Assembly (NCBI GenBank): GCA_035546355.1
Contig: DATKEH010000070.1
Coordinates: 1 to 6,058 of the forward strand
Source of the DNA: DATKEH01 sp035546355
GTDB taxonomy: Bacteria > Acidobacteriota > Thermoanaerobaculia > Multivoradales > JAIOJS01
Reading direction: 5' to 3'
Length of the DNA stretch: 6,058 nucleotides
Shown: positions 1 to 4,728 of the stretch, piece after piece
How positions within the stretch are numbered: position 1 is the stretch's first letter
Layout of the letters: each line of letters opens with the position of its first letter
Program-made: the position numbers and the translations under genes
Notes under the pieces: model-generated
What the model was told of the DNA's origin: nothing
Databases searched by the model: none
The model's input: the letters and a program-made list of their open reading frames with translations, nothing else

Positions 1-803
1 CGCTGGGCCAGCACCGCGACGGTGTAGGTGCCGATCTTGTTGGCGGTGTCGCCGTTGGCGGCGATGCGGTCGGCGCCCACCACCACCCGGTCGACCAGGC
101 CGCGCGCCATCAGCGGCCCGGCGCTGGAGTCGGTGATCAGCCGGTAGGGGATCCCCTGCCGACCGAGCTCCCAGGCGGTGAGTCGCGCTCCCTGCAGCAG
201 CGGCCGCGTCTCGTCGACCCACACCGACCCCACCCGGCCCTGCGCGAAGGCGGTGCTGATGACTCCCAGGGCAGTGCCGTGACCGGCGGTTGCCAGCGCG
301 CCGGCGTTGCAGTGCGTCAGCACCCGGTCGTGGGCGGCGAACAGCCGCGCGCCGTGCTCGCCGATGCGCCGGTTGGTGGCGACGTCCTGCTGGCGCAGCC
401 GCTCGGCCCACTCCGCGAGAGCGGCGGCCGCCCCCTGCGGCTGGCGCGCCAGCGCGGCGGCGAACACCTCGCGCCCGCGGTCGAGGGCCCAGCGCAGGTT
501 CACCGCGGTGGGGCGCGTCGCCAGCAGCAGCTCGGCGGTCTCGGCGAAGCGGCGTTCCAGCGCCGCAGCGTCGGTGACTCCCTGGACGCCGAGCACCAGG
601 CCGAACGCCGCCGCCACGCCGATGGCTGGCGCCCCGCGCACCGCCAGCCGGCGGATGGCGTCGGCCACCTCGGCGGGCGTGTGGCAGGCGATCCACACCT
701 CCTCCCGCGGCAGCCGCGTCTGATCGAGCAGCTCGAGCGTGTCGCCGGTGAAGCGCAGCGGGGACACCGCAGCGGCGGGTTGCACGCCGTCCTTGTACCA
801 CAT
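1..803 (-). CDS. mtnA: S-methyl-5-thioribose-1-phosphate isomerase (partial, C-terminus outside window)
   Basis: This cytoplasmic enzyme of the methionine salvage pathway converts the aldose 5-methylthioribose-1-phosphate to the ketose 5-methylthioribulose-1-phosphate. The 267 readable codons carry the family signatures in order: RGAPAIG (residues 56-62), NLRWAL (102-107), LTHCNAGALAT (162-172), VDETRPLLQGARLT (196-209), SSAGPLM (226-232) and GADRIAANGDTANKIGTY (243-260). Cys165 in THCNAG and Asp245 in GADRI match the catalytic Cys160/Asp240 pair of the Bacillus enzyme, with the same offset of five. Family members run to about 340-350 residues, so some 75-80 are missing past the left edge. 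The ATG at 803 is the first start in frame, but neither it nor a GTG at codon 13 (765-767) has a clear ribosome binding site, so the N-terminus is uncertain. The gene is divergent from the cystathionine gene at 918. Confidence 0.95.
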   Translation of the reverse strand, partial: MWYKDGVQPAAAVSPLRFTGDTLELLDQTRLPREEVWIACHTPAEVADAIRRLAVRGAPAIGVAAAFGLVLGVQGVTDAAALERRFAETAELLLATRPTAVNLRWALDRGREVFAAALARQPQGAAAALAEWAERLRQQDVATNRRIGEHGARLFAAHDRVLTHCNAGALATAGHGTALGVISTAFAQGRVGSVWVDETRPLLQGARLTAWELGRQGIPYRLITDSSAGPLMARGLVDRVVVGADRIAANGDTANKIGTYTVAVLAQ

Positions 804-917
804 CGCGCCGGCAGCGACGGAGACCGCCGGCGGCGGCGGTGATAGCCTCCGCCCCGGATCGGCCCGCGGCGCACCCGCACCGCCGCGTCCGCCGCCACTG
901 CGACGAGGAGAGCCAGC
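804..917. promoter_or_regulatory. Divergent intergenic region between mtnA and the cystathionine gene
   Basis: These 114 bases must hold the 5' signals of both flanking genes unless either is transcribed from further inside its neighbour. The only AT-richer stretch in an otherwise almost pure G/C run is TGATAGC near 840-846 (CTATCA on the minus strand). It could serve as a weak -10 for either direction. No convincing -35 element was found, and no recognisable SAM, SAH or T-box leader. Promoter function is inferred from position only. Confidence 0.3.
905..910 (+). promoter_or_regulatory. Ribosome binding site fixing the GTG start at 918
   Basis: GAGGAG lies seven bases upstream of GTG at 918-920. 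The downstream reading matches the normal N-terminus of the family, so this site supports the GTG start over the longer plus-strand frames that overlap here. Confidence 0.7.
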
Positions 918-2081
918 GTGAAAGGGGATCCCCGCAAGTACGGCTTCGCCACCCGCGCCATCCACGCCGGGCAGCCGCCCGACCCCACCACCGGCGCGGT
1001 GGCGGTACCCATCTACCAGACCTCCACCTACGTCCACGACGCCCTGGGGGAGCACAAGGGGTTCGAGTACGCCCGGGTGCAGAACCCCACCCGCTTCGCC
1101 CTCGAGGAGAACGTGGCGGCGCTCGAGGGCGGCGCCAGCGGCCACGCCTTCGCCTCGGGCATGGCGGCGATCTCGGCGCTGCTGACCTTCGTCCGGGCGG
1201 GCGAGCACGTGGTGGTGTCGCGCGACGTCTACGGCGGCACCTACCGCTTCTTCACCCAGGTGCTCGAGCGCTACGGCCTGCGCTTCAGCTGGGTCGACGC
1301 CACCCGCACCGAGGCGGTGGCGGCGGCGATGGAGGAGCGCACCCGGCTGGTCTTCCTGGAGACCCCGACCAACCCGATGATGGAGATCTCCGACATCGCC
1401 GCGGTGGTCGAGGTCGCCCATCGCCAGGGCGCGCTGGTGGCGGTCGACAACACCTTCCTCTCCCCCTACCTGCAGCAGCCGCTCGTCCTCGGCGCGGACT
1501 TCGTGGTGCACTCGACCACCAAGTTCCTCAACGGCCACAGCGACTCCCTCGGCGGGGTGGCGATCGCCGCCGCCGACGAGCACGGCGAGTGGCTGGCCTT
1601 CGTGCAGAAGTCGGTGGGCGCGGTGATGGCGCCCTTCGAGGCCTTCCTGGTGCTGCGCGGCATCAAGACCCTGGCGGTGCGGATGGATCGGCACGAGGCC
1701 AACGCCCGGCGGGTGGCGGCATACCTGGCCGACCATCCCAAGGTGCACCGGGTGCTCTACCCCGGCCTGCCGCAGCATCCCGGCCACGACCTGCAGCAGC
1801 GCCAGGCGCGCGGCTTCGGCGCCATGATCAGCTTCGACGTGGGCACCTACGAGGCGGCCAAGGCGCTGCTCGACCGGGTGGAGGTGATGAGCCTGGCCGA
1901 GAGCCTCGGCGGCGTCGAGACCCTGATCAGCCACCCCGCCAGCATGACCCACGCCTCGATCCCGCCCGAGCGCCGCGCCGAGCTCGGCATCGGCGACGGC
2001 CTGGTGCGGATCTCGGTGGGCATCGAAGAGGAGGTCGACCTGCTGACCGACCTCGAGCGGGCGCTGGCGGCGGTGGGCTGA
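918..2081 (+). CDS. Cystathionine gamma-synthase / gamma-lyase family PLP enzyme
   Basis: A 387-residue cytoplasmic enzyme of the Cys/Met-metabolism PLP family (fold type I), of normal length. It acts on cystathionine or its precursors in the transsulfuration route between cysteine and methionine. Visible landmarks are the N-terminal ATRAIHAGQ, FEYARVQNPTR (49-59), SGMAAI (80-85), VYGGTYR (104-110), ETPTNP (148-153), DNTF (177-180, Asp to the PLP ring nitrogen) and HSTTKFLNGHSD with the Schiff-base Lys202. Tyr105 and Arg110 match Tyr101 and Arg106 of E. coli MetB. Glu50 matches the Glu of human gamma-lyase where E. coli MetB has Asp. The GGVET motif (332-336) keeps the conserved Glu (334) but has Thr335 where MetB and human gamma-lyase have Ser. 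Gly107 occupies the place of the catalytic Cys of methionine gamma-lyase, arguing against that activity. Synthase (metB) and lyase (mccB/cgl) cannot be told apart by eye. The start is GTG with GAGGAG upstream. The divergent neighbour mtnA also serves methionine metabolism. Confidence 0.93.
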   Translation: MKGDPRKYGFATRAIHAGQPPDPTTGAVAVPIYQTSTYVHDALGEHKGFEYARVQNPTRFALEENVAALEGGASGHAFASGMAAISALLTFVRAGEHVVVSRDVYGGTYRFFTQVLERYGLRFSWVDATRTEAVAAAMEERTRLVFLETPTNPMMEISDIAAVVEVAHRQGALVAVDNTFLSPYLQQPLVLGADFVVHSTTKFLNGHSDSLGGVAIAAADEHGEWLAFVQKSVGAVMAPFEAFLVLRGIKTLAVRMDRHEANARRVAAYLADHPKVHRVLYPGLPQHPGHDLQQRQARGFGAMISFDVGTYEAAKALLDRVEVMSLAESLGGVETLISHPASMTHASIPPERRAELGIGDGLVRISVGIEEEVDLLTDLERALAAVG

Positions 2082-2107
2082 CGCAGGGCTGACCGGGGGC
2101 TAACCGG
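2075..2107 (+). repeat. Three tandem 11-base units carrying stops in all three forward frames
   Basis: Three contiguous 11-mers, GGGCTGACGCA, GGGCTGACCGG and GGGCTAACCGG, start at 2075, 2086 and 2097. The first contains the natural TGA stop of the cystathionine gene (2079-2081). The second gives TGA at 2090 and the third TAA at 2101. Because the period is 11, the three stops fall in three different frames. A fourth, separated GGGCTAAT at 2125-2132 overlaps the end of cutA. The pattern is plain in the sequence; any role is unknown. The rest of the convergent gap (to 2127) shows no strong terminator stem. Confidence 0.75.
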
Positions 2108-2127
2108 CTCGGCTGCGCTCGGTCGGG

Positions 2128-2514
2128 CTAATAGTTGGTGTCGTCCAGCTCGAACTCGGCGTGCACCCCCCGGTCCTCCTCGTCCGAGAACTCGGCCGCC
2201 TTGTCGAGGCTGTCGGCGAGCCAGGCCAGGAAGTTGGGCTCGCCGCGGTGGACGCGGAAGGAGAGGATCTCGGGCAGCTCGTAGGTGTGCAGCTCGCGGA
2301 TCGTGGCGGCCACCGCGTCGTATTCCTCCTCCAGGGTCTTGATCAGCAGCAGGTACTCGCCGTCGCGGCAGATCTTGCCCTGCCAGCGATAGACGGAGCG
2401 CATGCCGGGGAGGATGTTGACGCAGGCGGCGTGACGCCGGGCGACCATCTCGCGGGCGATGAGGTTGGCCTGCTCCTCGTCGCCGACCGTGGTGACCACC
2501 ACCAGCCCGTTCAT
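2128..2514 (-). CDS. cutA: CutA divalent-cation tolerance protein
   Basis: A 128-residue protein of the CutA1 family, small ferredoxin-like-fold proteins that form trimers and have been linked to copper/divalent cation tolerance, although the biochemical role is unsettled. Evidence is the opening strand VVVTTVGDEEQAN (5-17), AACVNILPGMRSVYRW (29-44), the central EYLLLIKT strand (53-60) and HTYELPEILSFRV (76-88) followed by GEPNFLAWL (91-99). Most CutA proteins end soon after the last motif. This one continues for about 25 residues in an acidic tail with nine Asp/Glu between residues 108 and 125. It lies downstream of the pseudopilin gene on the same strand, with 74 bases between them containing two hairpins. 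There is no recognisable Shine-Dalgarno sequence before the ATG, so co-transcription with the pilin pair is doubtful. Confidence 0.93.
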   Translation of the reverse strand: MNGLVVVTTVGDEEQANLIAREMVARRHAACVNILPGMRSVYRWQGKICRDGEYLLLIKTLEEEYDAVAATIRELHTYELPEILSFRVHRGEPNFLAWLADSLDKAAEFSDEEDRGVHAEFELDDTNY

Positions 2515-2523
2515 CGCCGATGA

Positions 2524-2553
2524 CGTTACTCGACGCTCCGGGACGAGTCAACG
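2524..2553 (-). promoter_or_regulatory. Hairpin or dyad just upstream of the cutA start
   Basis: CGTTACTCG (2524-2532) pairs with CGAGTCAACG (2544-2553), giving nine base pairs with one bulged base and an 11-base loop. It begins 10 bases before the cutA ATG, where a ribosome binding site would be expected, and no GGAGG-like sequence is present. It could be an operator dyad or an mRNA structure affecting cutA translation. The function is inferred. Confidence 0.35.
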
Positions 2554-2563
2554 CACGCCGACG

Positions 2564-2589
2564 GGCCGGCGGGCGGCCGCAAGCCGGCC
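2564..2589 (-). terminator. Possible terminator after the pseudopilin gene
   Basis: GGCCGGC (2564-2570) and GCCGGCC (2583-2589) form a perfect seven-pair G/C stem with a 12-base loop that itself contains GCGGCCGC. The stem begins on the last base of the pseudopilin stop codon on the minus strand. No U-rich run follows, so it is not a classical intrinsic terminator. It may slow polymerase or protect the 3' end of the comEA-pilin message. Confidence 0.35.
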
Positions 2590-3182
2590 TACTCCCAGAC
2601 GCCGGCGGCATCGTTCCAGCGCAGCACCCGCACCCGACCGGTCCGCCCCATCACCCGCACCACCACCAGCTCGTGGCGTCCGTCGCTGAGGTAGAGCGAC
2701 CCCGGGGTCGCCGTGCCCAGCGGCCCGAACGAGGCGAGGTCGGAGCGATTGAAACGGATCGGGTCCTCGCGCCGGGCCAGGAGGCGTGACGGCGCGCTCG
2801 GGTCCTTCGGCGCCAGGCTCTCGGGGATCCCGAGACCGACGTGCCGCCCGAGATGCACCAGGGCGCGACGCGGCGTCACCTGCGGGTCCTCGCCGCTGGC
2901 GATGTCGGCGCTGCTGACGCCGTCGCCATCGCCGTCACGGAACAGGGCCCAGGTGGGGCGCGGCCGGTCGTCGCTGAAGAACTTGACCGCCACGTGGCAG
3001 TTGTGGGTGACGGCATAGCTGCGGGCCGAGCGCAGCACCCCCACCATCTCGGCGGCGGCGAGTCCCACCCGCAGGCGGGCGGTGGCCGACAGCAACGGCG
3101 GCACCACCAGCAGCGCCACGGCGGCGCCCAGGGCGAGGCCGAGGACGAGCTCCACCAGCTGGAAACCGCGCGCATCGCGCAT
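2589..3182 (-). CDS. GspH/FimT-type pseudopilin with prepilin N-terminus
   Basis: A 197-residue minor pilin or pseudopilin of the type IV pilus/type II secretion superfamily, expected in the inner membrane and then in a pilus-like fibre. A short basic leader, MRDARG, is followed by FQLVELVLG, the site for prepilin peptidase: cleavage after Gly6, methylation of the new Phe, and the conserved Glu at +5. A hydrophobic helix covers about residues 9-31. The rest looks like a GspH/FimT domain: an alpha-helical stretch (36-60, RSARSYAVTHNCHVAV), then FRDGDGDGVSSADI (81-94), an acidic turn often seen in this group, and a C-terminal beta part (FGPLGTATPGSLYLSDG, then TGRVRVLRW). The ATG is supported by GAGGAG (complement of 3188-3193) five bases upstream. 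It lies 59 bases after the ComEA-like gene on the same strand, which suggests a shared role in pilus assembly or DNA uptake. Which fibre system it serves cannot be seen here. Confidence 0.88.
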   Translation of the reverse strand: MRDARGFQLVELVLGLALGAAVALLVVPPLLSATARLRVGLAAAEMVGVLRSARSYAVTHNCHVAVKFFSDDRPRPTWALFRDGDGDGVSSADIASGEDPQVTPRRALVHLGRHVGLGIPESLAPKDPSAPSRLLARREDPIRFNRSDLASFGPLGTATPGSLYLSDGRHELVVVRVMGRTGRVRVLRWNDAAGVWE

Positions 3183-3205
3183 GGCATCTCCTCGCAGGGG
3201 TGAGA

Positions 3206-3230
3206 GGGGGGCGGCGCGGCGCCGCCCCCC
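3206..3230 (-). terminator. Perfect 10-bp GC hairpin between comEA and the pseudopilin
   Basis: GGGGGGCGGC (3206-3215) is perfectly complementary to GCCGCCCCCC (3221-3230), with a five-base loop. It lies 11 bases after the comEA stop and before the pseudopilin ribosome binding site. No U-run follows on the minus strand. It could act as a partial terminator or processing/stability hairpin that sets the ratio of ComEA to pilin message. Confidence 0.45.
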
Positions 3231-3241
3231 TGGAGGTGGGA

Positions 3242-3592
3242 TCAGCGACCCTCGCTCTCGGCGGCGCGGGGGGGCCGCACCTTCTCCGTGAGCGACGTCT
3301 CGCCGGTGAGGGTGACGTAGGGCTTGAGCTGCTCGAAGGTCGCCTGGCCGATGCCGCGCACCAGCATCAGGTCTTCGAGGCTCGCGAACTTGCCGTTCTC
3401 CTTGCGGTACTCGAGCATCCGCTGCGCGACTGCCGGGCCGACGCGGGGCAGCAACTGCAGCTGCTCGGCGGTGGCGGTATTGACGTTGACGACGCCCTTG
3501 GGGGCGGCGAGCGCGGCACCGGCGGTGCCGATCAGGGCCACCAGCACGGCGGCGGCCACCAGGCGGTGGAAGGCGTTGCGGGTCTGGGTCAT
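3242..3592 (-). CDS. comEA: ComEA-like secreted helix-hairpin-helix protein
   Basis: A 116-residue protein with a Sec-type signal peptide (basic MTQTRNAFHR, hydrophobic LVAAAVLVALIGTAGAALA, probable cleavage near residues 29-30). It is followed by VNVNTATAEQLQLLPRVG (35-52) and LVRGIGQATFEQLKPYV (77-93), the two halves of a ComEA-type HhH DNA-binding domain. NVNTA and GIG are the usual signatures. Family members bind incoming DNA in the periplasm or at the membrane during natural transformation, but many short ComEA-like proteins are untested. A basic and acidic tail (101-116) follows. The ATG at 3592 is chosen because AAAGGAG lies eight bases upstream and the signal peptide starts there. The frame is open to 3817, but the extra 75 residues are polar, low in hydrophobics and would bury the signal peptide. 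The pseudopilin gene follows downstream on the same strand, consistent with a DNA-uptake or pilus-linked pair. Confidence 0.88.
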   Translation of the reverse strand: MTQTRNAFHRLVAAAVLVALIGTAGAALAAPKGVVNVNTATAEQLQLLPRVGPAVAQRMLEYRKENGKFASLEDLMLVRGIGQATFEQLKPYVTLTGETSLTEKVRPPRAAESEGR

Positions 3593-3726
3593 GGTCTGGT
3601 CTCCTTTCGTGGTTCGGTTCTTGCGACGCCGCCCGGAATGAGCGGCACCACCTTCGGGTCGTTCCGTTCCGTCCTCTGCTGCCCGGGCTTGCCGGCCCGG
3701 GCGGTCCCTACCATCGGTGTGTCCAT
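3589..3726 (-). CDS. Possible 45-codon upstream reading frame overlapping the comEA start
   Basis: ATG at 3726 opens a frame of 45 codons (MDTPMVGTARAG..., ending RKETRP). Its TGA overlaps the comEA ATG as ATGA, a typical arrangement for translational coupling. The predicted peptide is basic and proline-rich, with no membrane segment and no family I recognise. In its favour are the exact overlap and a full-length Shine-Dalgarno sequence upstream (3749-3760). Against it, that site is about 22 bases from the ATG, which is too far unless the intervening leader folds, and third positions are visibly less G/C-rich than in neighbouring genes. It may be only untranslated leader. Confidence 0.25.
   Translation of the reverse strand: MDTPMVGTARAGKPGQQRTERNDPKVVPLIPGGVARTEPRKETRP
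3681..3702 (-). other. Strong hairpin in the comEA leader
   Basis: GCCCGGGC occurs at 3681-3688 and again at 3695-3702. As the octamer is its own complement, the two copies form an eight-pair stem with a six-base loop. In the minus-strand transcript it lies about 90 bases upstream of the comEA start, inside the possible small reading frame. A role in leader folding is inferred. Confidence 0.4.
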
Positions 3727-3748
3727 GTTCGAGCTGTCCCCGTGGCTC

Positions 3749-3760
3749 CACCTCCTTTCT
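3749..3760 (-). promoter_or_regulatory. Orphan extended Shine-Dalgarno sequence
   Basis: The minus strand reads AGAAAGGAGGTG, complementary over 12 bases to the usual 3' end of 16S rRNA (CACCTCCTTTCT). No start codon lies at normal distance. The nearest is the ATG at 3726, about 22 bases downstream, and comEA starts 157 bases downstream with its own AAAGGAG. A short GAGC/GCTC stem (3731-3734 with 3745-3748) could bring it nearer to the ATG at 3726. Confidence 0.4.
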
Positions 3761-3781
3761 CCCGGTTCGCCGGGGGCCTGG

Positions 3782-3798
3782 ATCAAGACCCTTGCCAA
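3782..3798 (-). promoter_or_regulatory. Sigma-54-like -24/-12 promoter candidate facing comEA
   Basis: The minus strand reads TTGGCAAGGGTCTTGAT. Compared with the sigma-54 consensus TTGGCACG-N4-TTGCW, the -24 GG and the TTG of the -12 box are present at the right spacing. Mismatches are A for C after TGGCA and A for the usually invariant C at -12. Transcription would start near 3771 and leave a leader of about 180 bases. The missing -12 C makes this weak. Pilus genes are sigma-54-dependent in several bacteria, which is why it is noted. Confidence 0.25.
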
Positions 3799-3975
3799 CC
3801 GTGCGGATAGAACCCAAGTGGCTGCAAACAAGGGCCTTGGCGCAATTCCTCCCGGCCCGGCGAGCGCCCCGGACGTCAAGCGGGCTTGTCAGCAGGCGGG
3901 GGTTCGGGCGGAGAGCCGCGGTGGCCGGCGGCGGTGGCGCCCGTCAAGGGATCTGGACGGCAGCCAAATCCCTTG
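3784..3975. repeat. Cluster of CAAG...CTTG inverted repeats
   Basis: CAAGACCCTTG (3784-3794), CAAGGGCCTTG (3829-3839) and CAAGCGGGCTTG (3877-3888) are small dyads with CAAG and CTTG arms. Their centres are 45 and about 48 bases apart. A wider inverted repeat, CAAGGGAT (3945-3952) with ATCCCTTG (3968-3975), closes the series, and the right arm belongs to CAAATCCCTTG, which resembles the first dyads. CAAG is uncommon in DNA of this composition, so the clustering between two divergent promoters suggests binding sites for a dimeric regulator. RNA hairpins are an alternative. No regulator gene is visible in the window. Confidence 0.45.
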
Positions 3976-4001
3976 CCCCCGGCATCCGACGGACGGGGGA
4001 G

Positions 4002-4007
4002 TAGAGT
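4002..4007 (+). promoter_or_regulatory. Possible -10 element giving a near-leaderless lepB message
   Basis: TAGAGT resembles a -10 hexamer and ends nine bases before the lepB ATG, so transcription from it would start within a few bases of the start codon. No good -35 is found at 16-18 bases; TTGCCC at 3973-3978 is 23 bases away. The match is weak. Confidence 0.25.
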
Positions 4008-4016
4008 AGGCGCCCC

Positions 4017-4721
4017 ATGGCCAGGGCCAGGCGACATCCGGTGTGGCGGGAGTATCTCGAGGCGCTGCTCGTGGCGGGGCTCTTCCTCGGCTTCACCAAC
4101 ACCTTCGTGCTCAAGACCTTCTACATCCCCAGCGGCTCGATGGAGAACACGCTGCTGGTGGGGGACCACCTGATCGTCAACCGCTACATCTACGGTCCGA
4201 GCGCGATCCCGCTGCGCTCCCTGGAGCCGGCGCGCGCGCCACGGCGCGGCGACATCGTCGTGTTCCGCTCCCCCGAGGACCCCCAGATCGACCTGGTCAA
4301 GCGGCTGGTGGGGCTTCCCGGGGACACCCTGCAGATCGTCCAGAAGGAGTTGTACGTCAACGACCGGCGGGTGGCCGACGACGACTACGCCGTGCACCGC
4401 GACCCGCAGACCGGCTCGCGGCGCACCGCCTTCAACTACCAGCGGTACCGGCGCGACAACTTCGGCCCCTACACGGTCCCCGAAGGGCACTATTTCTTTC
4501 TCGGCGACAACCGCGACTTCTCCTACGACTCCCGCTACTGGGGTGCGGTGCCGGAGCACTTCGTCAAGGGCCGGGCCTTCCTGATCTACTGGTCCTACGG
4601 CGGCGAGACGCCCGACGGTCGCTGGCCCGGGTTGGGGGCGAAGCTGGGGCAGCTCGGCCGCACCGCGCTCGGGTTCTTCACCAAGTCGCGGTGGAGCCGC
4701 TCCTTCGAGATCATCCACTGA
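4017..4721 (+). CDS. lepB: Signal peptidase I (first of a tandem pair)
   Basis: A 234-residue leader peptidase of the S26A family that removes Sec and Tat signal peptides at the outer face of the inner membrane. One N-terminal membrane helix (about 14-33) is followed by the catalytic domain. PSGSM (38-42) carries nucleophile Ser41, NTLLVGDHLIVNR (44-56) follows it, RGDIVVF is at 77-83, VKRLVGLPGD (94-103) carries the general-base Lys95, and GDNRDFSYDSRYWGAV (163-178) is the conserved C-terminal box. The protein ends in RWSRSFEIIH, shared with the next gene. All catalytic residues are present and the length is normal for single-helix LepB. ATG at 4017 is the natural start; the only ribosome binding sites are a distant GGGGGAG (3995-4001) and a weak TAGG. 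The next gene begins seven bases after the stop, indicating an operon. Confidence 0.95.
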   Translation: MARARRHPVWREYLEALLVAGLFLGFTNTFVLKTFYIPSGSMENTLLVGDHLIVNRYIYGPSAIPLRSLEPARAPRRGDIVVFRSPEDPQIDLVKRLVGLPGDTLQIVQKELYVNDRRVADDDYAVHRDPQTGSRRTAFNYQRYRRDNFGPYTVPEGHYFFLGDNRDFSYDSRYWGAVPEHFVKGRAFLIYWSYGGETPDGRWPGLGAKLGQLGRTALGFFTKSRWSRSFEIIH

Positions 4722-4728
4722 GCGGTCG

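Larger units (their letters stand above)
3593..4016. other. Long divergent intergenic region between comEA and the first lepB
   Basis: No conventional gene is supported in these 424 bases; the frames crossing them are antisense or low-complexity extensions of neighbours. The part near comEA (3593-3770) looks like a structured mRNA leader with hairpins, repeated TTCCG and the extended ribosome binding site. The middle and right part (3780-3976) holds the CAAG...CTTG dyads. Local composition is clearly less G/C-rich than the genes around 3780-3850 and 3960-3975, as expected of promoter DNA. Confidence 0.6.

Noticed and set aside
839..2092. A 417-codon plus-strand frame covering the cystathionine gene
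   Set aside because: It is a shifted frame of a well-identified PLP enzyme, rich in Arg/Gly/Pro as expected of GC-rich shadow frames, with no domain.
2910..2951. The DGDGDGVSSADI stretch as a dockerin or EF-hand calcium site
   Set aside because: There is a single copy inside a GspH-type pilin domain, where similar acidic turns are usual; no second half or paired repeat.
3761..3774. The CCCGG-TTCG-CCGGG mini-hairpin as a terminator for lepB-side or comEA-side transcripts
   Set aside because: It has only five pairs, no T-run on either strand, and lies upstream of both flanking genes, where no transcript is expected to end.
3593..3817. An N-terminal extension of comEA to an upstream ATG at 3817
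   Set aside because: It would bury a clear signal peptide and ignore AAAGGAG eight bases before ATG 3592; the extra residues are polar and of leader-like composition.
3593..3860. A c-di-GMP (GEMM) or SAM-type riboswitch before comEA
   Set aside because: Both strands were compared from memory with the conserved cores; the GEMM GCAAAGCC core and tetraloop arrangement and the SAM-I core are not present.
3876..4718. A 280-codon minus-strand frame antisense to the first lepB
   Set aside because: It is the mirror of lepB codons, with Pro/Gly/Val-rich composition and no supporting start site or family.
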